The position numbers were made by a program, and so were the translations under genes. From contig DAIDGT010000008.1 in assembly GCA_027459825.1 (NCBI GenBank), positions 1 to 35,645 of the forward strand: a stretch of 35,645 nucleotides of DNA, given 5' to 3'. Under the pieces are notes generated by a model. The model made no database searches. It had not been told where the DNA came from and saw only the letters and a program-made list of their open reading frames with translations. The DNA is from a bacterium. Lineage in GTDB: Bacteria; Patescibacteriota; Dojkabacteria; JAKAPS01; JAJZLI01. Positions 1 through 9,755 of the stretch are shown one piece after another. The first letter of the stretch is position 1; each line of letters starts with the position of its first letter.

Positions 1-2
1 AT

Positions 3-3000
3 GGTTTAGGGTTATCAAAAGACGATAGAAAATTTTCTATTTATGAATCTAGATTCTTAAATAGAATTATTCATGATTCTACTAGAGATGCTCTTTCTGC
101 ACTTGGTAGTACTGTTTCTTCTAAAAATATTCTAAAATTTGCAGGTAGAGAATATTCTTCTTATCTGTTTGATGATTCTGTTGTATCTCTTCCTGTCTTT
201 GTTAATAATTTTCAGAACAGAACTGCGCAAGAAAATATATCTAATGCAAGGCCACAAGGTTCAGGATTATGGAATTTTTTAAGGGGAAGGAAAAAAAATC
301 TATTTTCTTCACATCTTAAGAAGATAAAACCCCCTAGTCGTTTTAAGAAAAAGAAAACTATATTTAAGTTACTAGATCTCTTTGCTGCTTCACCTGCACT
401 TATTGCATATGCATTTAGGTTTTTGTTAGGAAAGGCAGTTCAATTTATTGATGTTAAGCTGTTTAAAGGTGAATTTTTAAAATCTGCTCTTGTAAAAATG
501 AATAGTGGTGGGTCTATTGCAGATAGATTTCTTATGGGTGTTGATAGCTTTAAGTTTGGAATGAATGGACTCAAGCTTATTTTAAAGGATGGAATTGAAG
601 CAGGTCTTCCTGCATTAGCATTGGGGATTGTTATGGGTAGTTCTCCATTAGGAATTATCGTTGGTAGCTCCCTTTTTGCAATTAAGTTTGTTCCTGAATT
701 TGTTGAAATGTTTAACTCTCAGGCTCCATTAACTGCAGATATTATAAGGAGGGTTATCTCTACAATCGCAGATAAGCCTTTTTCTGCAGGAGAGATTTTA
801 GCTAAAACAGGATTTTTTGGTGCTGAGATGGCTGTTCCTACAATACTTTTAGGGTCATTTTTAGGAGTAGGCACAGTTCCTATGCTCGCTATTATTGGAG
901 GAGGGATGGCAATAAGAGCAGTTGATCTTATGGGAGTAGGACGATCTCTTTTTTCATATGGTAAAGCAGTTGAGGATCTTGGTATGGCAAGATACTTATT
1001 TAAAATGCAACATACAATAGAATTTGGTTCTGCCAGCTTGCTTCCCTTTACTATTCTTGCTATTGCAACAGGAGGAATTGCTCCACTGAGTTTAATTATT
1101 CCTGGGGTGGCCCTTACTACTGGAGCAATATCAGATTTTTTTAAAAATAGCATATTTAATGAAACTGCAATAAATTCTGCAGCTGCAGGAGTTGATGCTT
1201 CTCGTTTTATTGCAGCCGGAGGAGGACTTGGACTTATAGGATTCTCCTTATTGGGGCCTGTGGGTGCAGCAATTGGTGCTGGGATAGGAGTTGCTTCTAG
1301 TGCAGTATTATCATATATACAACACGTTGGGGGCAGAATTATTGTCCCTCGTGTTCCTACTGCAGGGCTTACTTTTTCAAATTCTGAGGAATTTAATCAA
1401 TTGATTCACCATAATCTATCCATTTATATGTCATCTGTTTCTGATCCTCTTGCTCTAACTGCATCAGAACTTGAGAGAGTAAGATTTCTTCTGAACGAAG
1501 ATTTAATAAGGTTAAAGATTCCTGTTGTGGTTTCAGAAGATGCTGTAAGAGAATTCTTGAATGCACACTCTTTTATGGCAAATCCTGCATTGGACTCAAG
1601 AATTGAAGATTTAAGGTTACGTATTTTAGAAGGATATAGAAATGATGAATTTTTAAGAATTCAGGAACAAAGTTTATTTAGAATAGGAAAAATTATAGAT
1701 TTAAAAAAATTTGATCTTGCAAAATATATTGCAGGAGGAAGGTCTGTGGATGAAGTTAGTAATATTATTAGAGGTCTTGGATTCGATAGTAGTGTTTTGG
1801 CCACCTTAGTGCCAGATATACATAACCTAGTAACAGGAGCAATTTCTCCTGATGTGTTTAAAGATAGGGTTGCAACTGTATATGAAGATAGATTAAAAGA
1901 TTTTGGTTTTTCTTCCAATGAGATTGAAAGGTTTTTACGAGGGAATGTTAGTCCGTTTGAAATAAAAGGTGTGAACCTTGCATTAAGAAATTACCTAAGA
2001 CTGTCTGATTCAATAAAAAATGCTCTTGCTATAGATTTTACAGATATTACAAAGCTCAAAGATGCATTTGTTGCTCTTGGGATATCTGGCGAACCTGAAA
2101 CTTTAGAAGCTTTTAGACATAGTCTTTCTGTTTGGGGAATTGATATGTCAAAAACCTCAATAGATCGATTTGATATTGCTTTTCTTAAAGGTAATGGTAT
2201 AGACATTATTAGTAAGTTATCAAGGGATACTTTTTTGAAATTTCTTTCAGCTTCTGATGCAACAAAAATTTCTGAATTTCTGGATCCTAACTCTGTAAAT
2301 TTACTTGTTAATGAATTTGTTATTAATGGAGAAAAGATATTTAATTTATCCGATCTTACCGGGAGAGCATCCATAAGTATTAAAGATTTCATAGATAGGG
2401 TTGGTAGATATGTTTCCTCTGATAGTATCTCCGTTGATCTTGCCCATATAAATTTATTTGAAGGTTCTAAGATGTTTGATCTTCTTAAGCAACTGAATTC
2501 TGTTATTGGAGAAGAAGGTGCTTTAAATCTTAGAGAACTGATGAATATCGATTATGTTACAAAGAATGCAGTTGCCCTAAAAGAGCTATTTCTTTCTAGT
2601 GAAGATGTTTCTAATGTTACTGATATTGTTTCTCATTTTGGTAATTTGGGATTACCTAGTTTTATAGATACCATTTTAAAGAATCCAGAGATTTATGCAA
2701 GGATAGATTTAGGTGATCTTTTGGGTATTACTTCAGAACAAGGTAGACTTTTATTTGCAGAAAAATTATCTACATTAGCTGCTGATAGAGGTGTGGATAT
2801 AGGATTTTTAAATAAGTTTGGAAATTACTTTAGAAATTTAAGACCCGATGGTATTGTTCCTTTTTCTGCTATAAAGGATATGCCAATGACAGCTGTATGG
2901 GGTATGGTGATAGGTAAAATTCTTGGTTTATCTCTCCCACTTGCAGGTCTTGTTGGACTTGGAACCTTTGGTGCAAGATATGCTCTGGAATGGTGGGGAA

Positions 3001-3956
3001 GACAAATTGGTGGTGCTGTCGAAAAAACTATTCCTCACGCTATTGGCGCTTCTATGGATTGGGGATTAGCAGGGTTTGCTATTGGTAGTATTTTAGGAGG
3101 TCCTCTTGTAGGTCTTGCTGTGGGTGGTGCAACTTTGTTTACTGCTTCCCTTATTCGTTACTATTTTAAGATTTTTCCTGATTGGATATCTAAGTCGTGG
3201 GCTGTAATAGGTAAAGCAGGTCAGGATGTTTTTGAAGTAGGATCACTTATACAGGAGACAAGTGAATCCCCAAAGTTGTTAGCGCAGACATTATTATTCA
3301 AAAATGGTATTCTTCAAGGAATTTTTGCATGGATTAATACTGCATTTGCTGCTGCAGGAGCATATACAATTGCAGGGCTTATAAGTGCAGGACTAGTAGC
3401 CGCAGGAATTGTAGCAAGTGTACCTACATTGATTGTTGTTGGTATAGCAGCTGCAGTTGCATCTGCCTTAGTTGTTATTAACAGAATCTTTCATATAAAT
3501 CTTTGGCAGTGGTTAGTAGTTAAGCCTGCACATGCTCTTCTTGGATGGATTGGAAGAACATTTTTGCACTCTCTGGCTAGTGTGGGATTTGATATTATTA
3601 TTGGGATGATGATGCTATTTTTTAGGTTTGACTTTGATATTGAGCAATTCTTAAAAACAATTTTTATTTATGTATTTTCCTGGTCTGTAATTGCTGGTGG
3701 TATATTTGGGGCCGGTCTTTTTAGTGGGGGAAATAATAGTAATGTTTCTGATACTACAAATTCTGGAGGAAATGCTTCTGCTGCAGTTGGAATGGTGACT
3801 TCTTCTGTAAATGGGAGTATTTTAAATCTCACTTCAGATAATATTACCGTGAAAACACAAGGAGGAAGTATTGTTGTTATAAATAAAGTGAATAATCCTT
3901 ATTTGTATGTAGGAGAGACTATATATAAAGGTGAAATTATTTCTACGTCAAAATGA
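3..3956 (+). CDS. Giant multi-TM glycine-zipper protein, 5'-partial; possible VirB6-like or tape-measure-like channel component
   Basis: The frame is open from nt 3 (GLGLSKDDRKFSIYESRFLNRIIHDSTRDALSALG...) with no stop before the tracked TTG start at 423, so the real start lies outside the window. Several hydrophobic Gly-rich segments (e.g. GLGLIGFSLLGPVGAAIGAGIGVASSAV, GLAGFAIGSILGGPLVGLAVGG) and a C-terminal lipoyl-like motif (YVGETIYKGEIIS). Confidence 0.85.
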   Translation, partial: GLGLSKDDRKFSIYESRFLNRIIHDSTRDALSALGSTVSSKNILKFAGREYSSYLFDDSVVSLPVFVNNFQNRTAQENISNARPQGSGLWNFLRGRKKNLFSSHLKKIKPPSRFKKKKTIFKLLDLFAASPALIAYAFRFLLGKAVQFIDVKLFKGEFLKSALVKMNSGGSIADRFLMGVDSFKFGMNGLKLILKDGIEAGLPALALGIVMGSSPLGIIVGSSLFAIKFVPEFVEMFNSQAPLTADIIRRVISTIADKPFSAGEILAKTGFFGAEMAVPTILLGSFLGVGTVPMLAIIGGGMAIRAVDLMGVGRSLFSYGKAVEDLGMARYLFKMQHTIEFGSASLLPFTILAIATGGIAPLSLIIPGVALTTGAISDFFKNSIFNETAINSAAAGVDASRFIAAGGGLGLIGFSLLGPVGAAIGAGIGVASSAVLSYIQHVGGRIIVPRVPTAGLTFSNSEEFNQLIHHNLSIYMSSVSDPLALTASELERVRFLLNEDLIRLKIPVVVSEDAVREFLNAHSFMANPALDSRIEDLRLRILEGYRNDEFLRIQEQSLFRIGKIIDLKKFDLAKYIAGGRSVDEVSNIIRGLGFDSSVLATLVPDIHNLVTGAISPDVFKDRVATVYEDRLKDFGFSSNEIERFLRGNVSPFEIKGVNLALRNYLRLSDSIKNALAIDFTDITKLKDAFVALGISGEPETLEAFRHSLSVWGIDMSKTSIDRFDIAFLKGNGIDIISKLSRDTFLKFLSASDATKISEFLDPNSVNLLVNEFVINGEKIFNLSDLTGRASISIKDFIDRVGRYVSSDSISVDLAHINLFEGSKMFDLLKQLNSVIGEEGALNLRELMNIDYVTKNAVALKELFLSSEDVSNVTDIVSHFGNLGLPSFIDTILKNPEIYARIDLGDLLGITSEQGRLLFAEKLSTLAADRGVDIGFLNKFGNYFRNLRPDGIVPFSAIKDMPMTAVWGMVIGKILGLSLPLAGLVGLGTFGARYALEWWGRQIGGAVEKTIPHAIGASMDWGLAGFAIGSILGGPLVGLAVGGATLFTASLIRYYFKIFPDWISKSWAVIGKAGQDVFEVGSLIQETSESPKLLAQTLLFKNGILQGIFAWINTAFAAAGAYTIAGLISAGLVAAGIVASVPTLIVVGIAAAVASALVVINRIFHINLWQWLVVKPAHALLGWIGRTFLHSLASVGFDIIIGMMMLFFRFDFDIEQFLKTIFIYVFSWSVIAGGIFGAGLFSGGNNSNVSDTTNSGGNASAAVGMVTSSVNGSILNLTSDNITVKTQGGSIVVINKVNNPYLYVGETIYKGEIISTSK

Positions 3957-4810
3957 AAATATTGAAGTTTGTTCTCCCTATAATACTATTTATATTGATA
4001 CTTTTTTTATATTTAGATAAATCAAATTTATTTAAATTTCAATCTAGTACTATACATAAAAATATCTCAGTGTATACTCCAAAGATAACTTTTATTGATC
4101 ATATTGGCAGTATTGTTAGCATAAGTAACTTTCAAGAATTATTTCCTCAATTTTCTAATAATGATATTTACCTTAGTAGTTCCTATATCTCTCCATACAC
4201 TATTGCTAATGATTTGGGATTTTCTTCCCCGCCTATTGTTTCAAATAGTAATTCTGTTGCGTGGAGTAGTGGTAGTGTTAACTTTTCCTACTCTAATAAC
4301 ACTTACTTTTATAATTCAGGAAAGGATTATATCTCTTCTTCTGTAAACCCCTACATTTTTTTAAAAAATATATTGATTCAGGACTTTGGAATGATATCTG
4401 TGAAATTTAAATACTCAGAAAATATTAGTAATTCCTTTATTGAAATAAAAGCATTTCCTGTAATTAATGGAAATTACATTTATGATTCTTCTGGTAGATA
4501 TTATGAAGATTTCTCCTTTTACTCAAATGGAGAAATAAAAAGCTTTACTATAGAACCTTTATATTTAACGACGAAGTATGGGAAACTAGTAAATGTTAAA
4601 TTAAATACTTCAAATGTTACTAAATTTGGTTCCTCCGTGAATCTTTCTTTCGTAAATGTGCTCTCTTTATTGAATGTTTCTTCTGTATACTATATTGATT
4701 CTACAGATTCTGTTGTGTTTCCTATATACCTGATTTCTGCGAATGCTGATATAATAAATCAGGGCTTAGTTCCTATTTCTTTATATGTACCAGAAGTTAA
4801 GTTTAGATAA
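3953..4810 (+). CDS. Bitopic extracytoplasmic protein of unknown function
   Basis: ATGA overlap with upstream gene; N-terminal hydrophobic helix then Ser/Asn/Tyr-rich soluble domain. Confidence 0.8.
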   Translation: MKILKFVLPIILFILILFLYLDKSNLFKFQSSTIHKNISVYTPKITFIDHIGSIVSISNFQELFPQFSNNDIYLSSSYISPYTIANDLGFSSPPIVSNSNSVAWSSGSVNFSYSNNTYFYNSGKDYISSSVNPYIFLKNILIQDFGMISVKFKYSENISNSFIEIKAFPVINGNYIYDSSGRYYEDFSFYSNGEIKSFTIEPLYLTTKYGKLVNVKLNTSNVTKFGSSVNLSFVNVLSLLNVSSVYYIDSTDSVVFPIYLISANADIINQGLVPISLYVPEVKFR

Positions 4811-7118
4811 AATCTTAATAATATTTGCAATCATTGTATTGATGTATTGCTTTCCGTACAAAGTCTTTGCCGCAGAACAGGCAAGTTTGTGTGCATTCTC
4901 TCCTTCTAGTATTCCTGCTCAAATGGCGACTTCATGTAATCAGATTCCTTTAGGTACTATTACTGTAAATGTTCCAATAAGTGGTAGTAAGACTAGTATT
5001 TCAGGTTCTTCTAGTCTAGATTTAAATATAGAACTTGGCAAAATTCCACTTTTAAACTATTTTAATAGTGTGGGTTCTTCTGGAGATAGTAGTAATCCAT
5101 ATACTCCATATGGTTACTATGTAGAAAAAACTTCTTATAATCCATATATTAACTATAATGCATCTTCTTCTTCATTACCTGGGGTTGGTGCTCTTTCTCT
5201 TCCTTCAAATTGTGGAAGTGGGGAATATATTGGTTGTTCTATCTCTTCTGGTAATCAAACTCAGAATATATACTTTCAGGTTCCAGAATTAGGAAAAGCT
5301 GCTGATCTTTTCACTATTGGAAGTTTTATGCAAATTGATAATTCTCAAGGAACAACTTTGCCTAACCCTAGTATAGAAAGTTCCTCTCCTGTTTCATTGA
5401 CAAGTAATCTAAATTGTTATCAGTCTAACGGAGAATATAATTTGAATAATAGTACCCAGGAAGCATGTGCACTAATTGGTGCTTATGGTAATCCATATAA
5501 TCCCGCTTCTACGGCTCTTCAATATGTTGACTCAACTTTGTATTCATATTTTCAGAATATTATAAGTAAATTAATTGGATATGTATTAAACTTTTTAAAT
5601 CTTGGTCCGATAGAGCAAGTTTATAATCTTGGGGGTTATTGTTCTAATACTATTACTTCAATAAATACAACAGATTCTGCTAGTTTATCTTATTCTCGCA
5701 CGAATCCTTCTTCTTCCTCTGGGTTTACTGTCAATGTCTCTGCTTCCTGTCCATCTTCATATACTATACAGAACAAACTTTCTGTTCGAAATTGTTGGGG
5801 AACTTTGGAATCTGATCTTCAGAAAGGTTCTGTTAGTGTATCTATTCCTTTGTCCAGTAATCTTTATCTTCAAGGGTTAAATAGTGTTCTTGCTGATGAA
5901 TGGTACACAGAAGCCTCTCTTGATGGAAGCTCTCCTATAGGACATACCTCTATTACTGCATGGAAAAAATATGTTGATTCTCAAACTGGACAGTTAAATT
6001 CATATGCTAAGCATGTATTAAATGCTGGACCATCTGATCCAAATTATAATAAAGTATATAATGCGCTTTTTGCGGGTATTGGAATTAAAGTTCCACTGAC
6101 TTCTATTAATCCCTATTTTGTAAATACTGCTCCTGCATGTACTGTTGCTGGTGGAAATACAGTAACTCAAGGTGTTAATAAGCCAACATTTACTCCGTCT
6201 ACTTCTTCAACTGAGTTTTACTTTCCATGGATAGGAGATGCTATCATTATGGAACAGAATCTTTCAAGTCACAACTTTCAACCTTACTACAACCAAAATA
6301 ATAGTTCTGTTAATTCTGGTATAAATCCTTTACCTCCTGGAGAATACTACATATCAAATCCTAATTATCCTGATCCGTTACTTTTATATCTTATATATAC
6401 AGGAACCCTATCTCTTCAAGATCCTATTGTTATAAATGCCCTTCAAGGATATAACCCATATGCATGCTTAGGAAATAACCTATCTTCTGGGTCAAATATC
6501 TCAAATCAATTTAGCTTATTTAATTCTAGTGCTTGTATTGGTGCGTTAGATCAGACAGTTCCTACAACGATAAACCTTTCGGCTTCATACCTATTAAACA
6601 ATGCAAGTGCTTTTATTGGTGATCAGTATTTGCAGATATCTTCAAATGATGCAAAATCAACACCTGCTTGTACTCAAGGTGTAGATTGTTCTGGACTGGC
6701 TCAGATTGTTTATGCTGATAGTGGTATTGGTATCCCTAGAACAACAGAAACTCAATATTCGTATACCGCTTCAAATTTGGATACATTTACTGATCCCTCT
6801 CAGGTTGCTCCTGGGGATTTAATATTTTTCTTTGTACAAGCAGATATGACTTCTCCTTGCCTTACTTCGGGTTCATATTCTATATATAATTCATCTTGTA
6901 CTCCTCAACATGTTGCAATTATAGATACATGGAACAGTATTAATGAATTCTCTGTTATTGAGGCAGCAGACCCATCATTAGGTGTAATTGAAGAACCATT
7001 CAGTAACTTTCCAACTTGTTTTGCCTCTCCTTCTGAGCTTCAAAGTGGGACATTTAAACCAAGTGCCGGTATGTGTATTGTTGGTTTTGCAAAACCTTCG
7101 GCAGGGCAATTTTATTAA
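4785..7118 (+). CDS. Secreted protein with C-terminal NlpC/P60-type peptidase domain
   Basis: Signal peptide-like N-terminus (ILIIFAIIVLMYCFPYKVFAAEQ); C-terminal GVDCSGLAQIVYADSGIGIPRTTETQY and QHVAIIDTW fit the Cys and His motifs of NlpC/P60; overlaps upstream gene. Confidence 0.85.
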   Translation: MYQKLSLDKILIIFAIIVLMYCFPYKVFAAEQASLCAFSPSSIPAQMATSCNQIPLGTITVNVPISGSKTSISGSSSLDLNIELGKIPLLNYFNSVGSSGDSSNPYTPYGYYVEKTSYNPYINYNASSSSLPGVGALSLPSNCGSGEYIGCSISSGNQTQNIYFQVPELGKAADLFTIGSFMQIDNSQGTTLPNPSIESSSPVSLTSNLNCYQSNGEYNLNNSTQEACALIGAYGNPYNPASTALQYVDSTLYSYFQNIISKLIGYVLNFLNLGPIEQVYNLGGYCSNTITSINTTDSASLSYSRTNPSSSSGFTVNVSASCPSSYTIQNKLSVRNCWGTLESDLQKGSVSVSIPLSSNLYLQGLNSVLADEWYTEASLDGSSPIGHTSITAWKKYVDSQTGQLNSYAKHVLNAGPSDPNYNKVYNALFAGIGIKVPLTSINPYFVNTAPACTVAGGNTVTQGVNKPTFTPSTSSTEFYFPWIGDAIIMEQNLSSHNFQPYYNQNNSSVNSGINPLPPGEYYISNPNYPDPLLLYLIYTGTLSLQDPIVINALQGYNPYACLGNNLSSGSNISNQFSLFNSSACIGALDQTVPTTINLSASYLLNNASAFIGDQYLQISSNDAKSTPACTQGVDCSGLAQIVYADSGIGIPRTTETQYSYTASNLDTFTDPSQVAPGDLIFFFVQADMTSPCLTSGSYSIYNSSCTPQHVAIIDTWNSINEFSVIEAADPSLGVIEEPFSNFPTCFASPSELQSGTFKPSAGMCIVGFAKPSAGQFY

Positions 7119-7140
7119 TTAAGGAATATAATATAAAGAT

Positions 7141-7854
7141 ATGTTGAATTTAAGTAAGGTATCAGAAATAGTAAGACATTATTTTGCATTTATTCTTGGA
7201 GGATTAATTTTAATAGTACTTATTGTTAGTTTAATAATTGGTTTTAATTCCTCATATACTCCTTATTTTTCTAGTAGTTCTGTTTTCTCTGCTATTGGTC
7301 CAAGGAATGGTAAATACACCCCCCTTTCAAATGAAGGTTATTCCTTGTTCCAATTTAGAGGATATAATATATACATAAAGTCAGATCCTTCTAATGGTAA
7401 CATCACTTACTTTCTCGATGATATTAGTAATAATAAATTTTATGGTTATCATATGTTAAATTCTTCTAATTTTTCTTCTTATGAAAATAATCCAGTTTAT
7501 CTGGCATATTTTATATCAAGTTATATTTATAGTATTCCTTATCCAGGAAGTACAAATGATCTTATTAACTACGATTCTTATTTAAAAAATTATTTTAACC
7601 TTATGCCTTCGTTTTTAAACAACTCTAATATTTCTAGCTACCTAGATCAAAATTTAGTGTATTTCTCATCAGTAACTTCTGAGGTGAGTAATATAAAAAT
7701 AATTAATTATTCTACATCTGGTGCATCATTTATTTTTAATTATAATGTAACTGCTAGGGGAGGGCAGTCTCAGTCTAGTACTTCTGTAAGTATGCAAGTA
7801 AACCTCTCTGTTTCTTCTGGAAAATGGACAGTTTCTAGTATAAAAATATTATGA
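7141..7854 (+). CDS. Small bitopic membrane protein, possible VirB8/TcpC-like (NTF2-like) domain
   Basis: Single N-terminal TM (FAFILGGLILIVLIVSLIIGF), C-terminal beta-rich segment; position in operon. Family assignment is inference. Confidence 0.7.
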   Translation: MLNLSKVSEIVRHYFAFILGGLILIVLIVSLIIGFNSSYTPYFSSSSVFSAIGPRNGKYTPLSNEGYSLFQFRGYNIYIKSDPSNGNITYFLDDISNNKFYGYHMLNSSNFSSYENNPVYLAYFISSYIYSIPYPGSTNDLINYDSYLKNYFNLMPSFLNNSNISSYLDQNLVYFSSVTSEVSNIKIINYSTSGASFIFNYNVTARGGQSQSSTSVSMQVNLSVSSGKWTVSSIKIL

Positions 7855-8639
7855 ATATTTTTTCTAACATAAAAGAAATTATCATATCTTCTCTTATCCT
7901 TTCTTGTGCTATATTAATTGCCAGTATAATTTATTTCCATAACTCAGTGTCTGCTCAAGAAGTTTCTCCTTGGTGTGCAAATCCTAATGCAAATTTGTAT
8001 AATGCTCCTTTTTTATCAAGTAGTCTTAGTTATGTTGGTCCAGTTGCTCCTTCTTCATGTTCAAATAATTTAGGAACTAATTCCTCTCAAGGCGGATATT
8101 GTCCTTTATCTCCAAATCTAGTAACTCTATTTAATCAAGTAGGACAATCTACAGGGACACCTCCTGCATTGCTTGCTGCTGAAAAACAAGTTGAATCTGG
8201 TAATCCCTGTAATTTTAACGAAACTTCTTCTGGAGATACTTCAATATCTGCAATATCTTTACTTACAGATAATGTAGTTTCTTCTACTGGAGCTATAGGC
8301 CCTTATCAATTTGAACCAAGTACTTGGTCAGGATATATAACAGCTGTTTCTAATATAATTAATTCTTCGTATCAATTTGCTATATCAGTTGGTGTTCATG
8401 TAAATGTTTTTATTGATTCCATGATTGGCGCAGGGTTGAAACTGTCTGATAATTCTAATCACCCACAAGTATGGACGGAGCAGGATATTATTAATAGTGC
8501 AGCATCTTATTATTGTGGCGCAGGATACCTTTCTGATACTGGTTCTTTATTACAGTCTTGCTATAACTATGCAAATTCTGTCTATGCTTATTATCAAGGA
8601 TTTTTAGCAAATTGTTTTTATCAATCAGCTAGTTTATGA
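7851..8639 (+). CDS. Secreted lytic transglycosylase-like (SLT/lysozyme-like) protein
   Basis: ATGA coupling; N-terminal hydrophobic segment; PALLAAEKQVESGNPC (catalytic Glu context) and GAIGPYQFEPSTWSGY typical of SLT domains. Confidence 0.82.
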   Translation: MNIFSNIKEIIISSLILSCAILIASIIYFHNSVSAQEVSPWCANPNANLYNAPFLSSSLSYVGPVAPSSCSNNLGTNSSQGGYCPLSPNLVTLFNQVGQSTGTPPALLAAEKQVESGNPCNFNETSSGDTSISAISLLTDNVVSSTGAIGPYQFEPSTWSGYITAVSNIINSSYQFAISVGVHVNVFIDSMIGAGLKLSDNSNHPQVWTEQDIINSAASYYCGAGYLSDTGSLLQSCYNYANSVYAYYQGFLANCFYQSASL

Positions 8640-9007
8640 ATTTTAACTTAAATTTTGTAAAAGGAAATTTTAGAAATATATTACTAGTTAGTTCTGTAAT
8701 TATTGCGATTTTTGTAATTTTATTCACATTGATATTTACCCGTAGTGCGCCTCCTTCTGCTCAAAAACCTCCTATTGTAAATTCAATAATGAATAATGGT
8801 CCAATTATAAATGGAGGATATAGTATTGATTACATAGGGCAAGATATTTATGTCATGATAAAAAAGACTCCCTGTATGTATTATAGAAATTTAGCTATAA
8901 ATAAAATAAAATCTGAAACTACTTCAAAAATAAATGTGATCTTTACTCTTGGGATTGGAGCTCTAAACTCTCCTGTTTCCTGTACTAAAAGTTTGACTAT
9001 TAATTAG
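8636..9007 (+). CDS. Small single-TM hypothetical protein
   Basis: ATGA overlap with upstream gene; one TM helix; last gene of operon, 1 nt from convergent bL25 stop. Confidence 0.7.
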   Translation: MNFNLNFVKGNFRNILLVSSVIIAIFVILFTLIFTRSAPPSAQKPPIVNSIMNNGPIINGGYSIDYIGQDIYVMIKKTPCMYYRNLAINKIKSETTSKINVIFTLGIGALNSPVSCTKSLTIN

Positions 9008-9008
9008 C

Positions 9009-9707
9009 TTATTCTGATTTTTCCTTATTCTTAGAATTTGGTTCAGTTGATCCTTCTCCTCCTTCTTCGTTTACTTCAGGCTTTTCGTTAATGACTTCTA
9101 CATCTTCAGGAGAAACTTCTTCTTCTGTCTCTTCTACTTCTTCTGCTGCAGGGGGAGCAATTGTTACTATTGCTGTTTCTAAGTCTTCTTCCTCTTCCGC
9201 AGTAAATTCAACTCCATGAGGTAACTTTATATCTTTTAGAAGAACATTATCTCCTATCTCGTTTAAATTTGAAATATCTATTTCTATATTTTTTGGTATA
9301 TGTGTTGGTAAACATTCAACTTCAATTTCATGTAGATTTTCTAAGACAACTCCTTGGTAAGTTTTTACTGCTGGTGCTTCTCCTACAAATTCAAAAGGAA
9401 CTTCAGCTTTTACTTTTTGTGTTAATGAAATTTCATGAAAGGATACATTTAATATTTCATCTGTAACTGGGTGCTTTTGTATTTCTTGTACTAATACATT
9501 ATGTTCCTTGCCTTCTATATCAATCTTTATGACTCCAGTATATTTTGCTTCTTTAAAGGTTTTTACAAAAACTTTCTTATTCAATGTAATCGAAAAATTT
9601 CCATTAAGTCCATATATACTTGCAGGGACATTTCCTTCATCCCTAATAGATTGAGTCTTTTTCTTAAAAATTTTTCTTTCTTCACCCTTTAATTCAATAT
9701 TTTGCAT
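9009..9707 (-). CDS. rplY: Large ribosomal subunit protein bL25 (CTC-like two-domain form)
   Basis: LKGEERKIFKKKTQSIRDEGNVPASIYG, VLVQEIQKHPVTDEILNVSFHEI, VKAEVPFEFVGEAPAVKTYQGVVLENLHEIEVECLPTHIPKNIEIDIS; acidic C-terminal tail. Confidence 0.95.
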   Translation of the reverse strand: MQNIELKGEERKIFKKKTQSIRDEGNVPASIYGLNGNFSITLNKKVFVKTFKEAKYTGVIKIDIEGKEHNVLVQEIQKHPVTDEILNVSFHEISLTQKVKAEVPFEFVGEAPAVKTYQGVVLENLHEIEVECLPTHIPKNIEIDISNLNEIGDNVLLKDIKLPHGVEFTAEEEEDLETAIVTIAPPAAEEVEETEEEVSPEDVEVINEKPEVNEEGGEGSTEPNSKNKEKSE

Positions 9708-9755
9708 AAGGTGAATGGTATCATATTATGCATATCTGATGCAAATAGTTCTTGT

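Noticed and set aside
719-1153. Minus-strand ORF 144 aa (and 1661-1918, 1991-2392 minus)
   Set aside because: Antisense to the giant coding gene; low-complexity composition and no start context. Shadow ORFs.
3-9007. Interpretation of the first operon as a prophage tail module (tape measure, NlpC/P60, lysozyme)
   Set aside because: No recognisable tail tube, baseplate, capsid or terminase genes in the window, and most proteins have N-terminal TM or signal sequences; a membrane secretion assembly fits better, though upstream sequence could change this.
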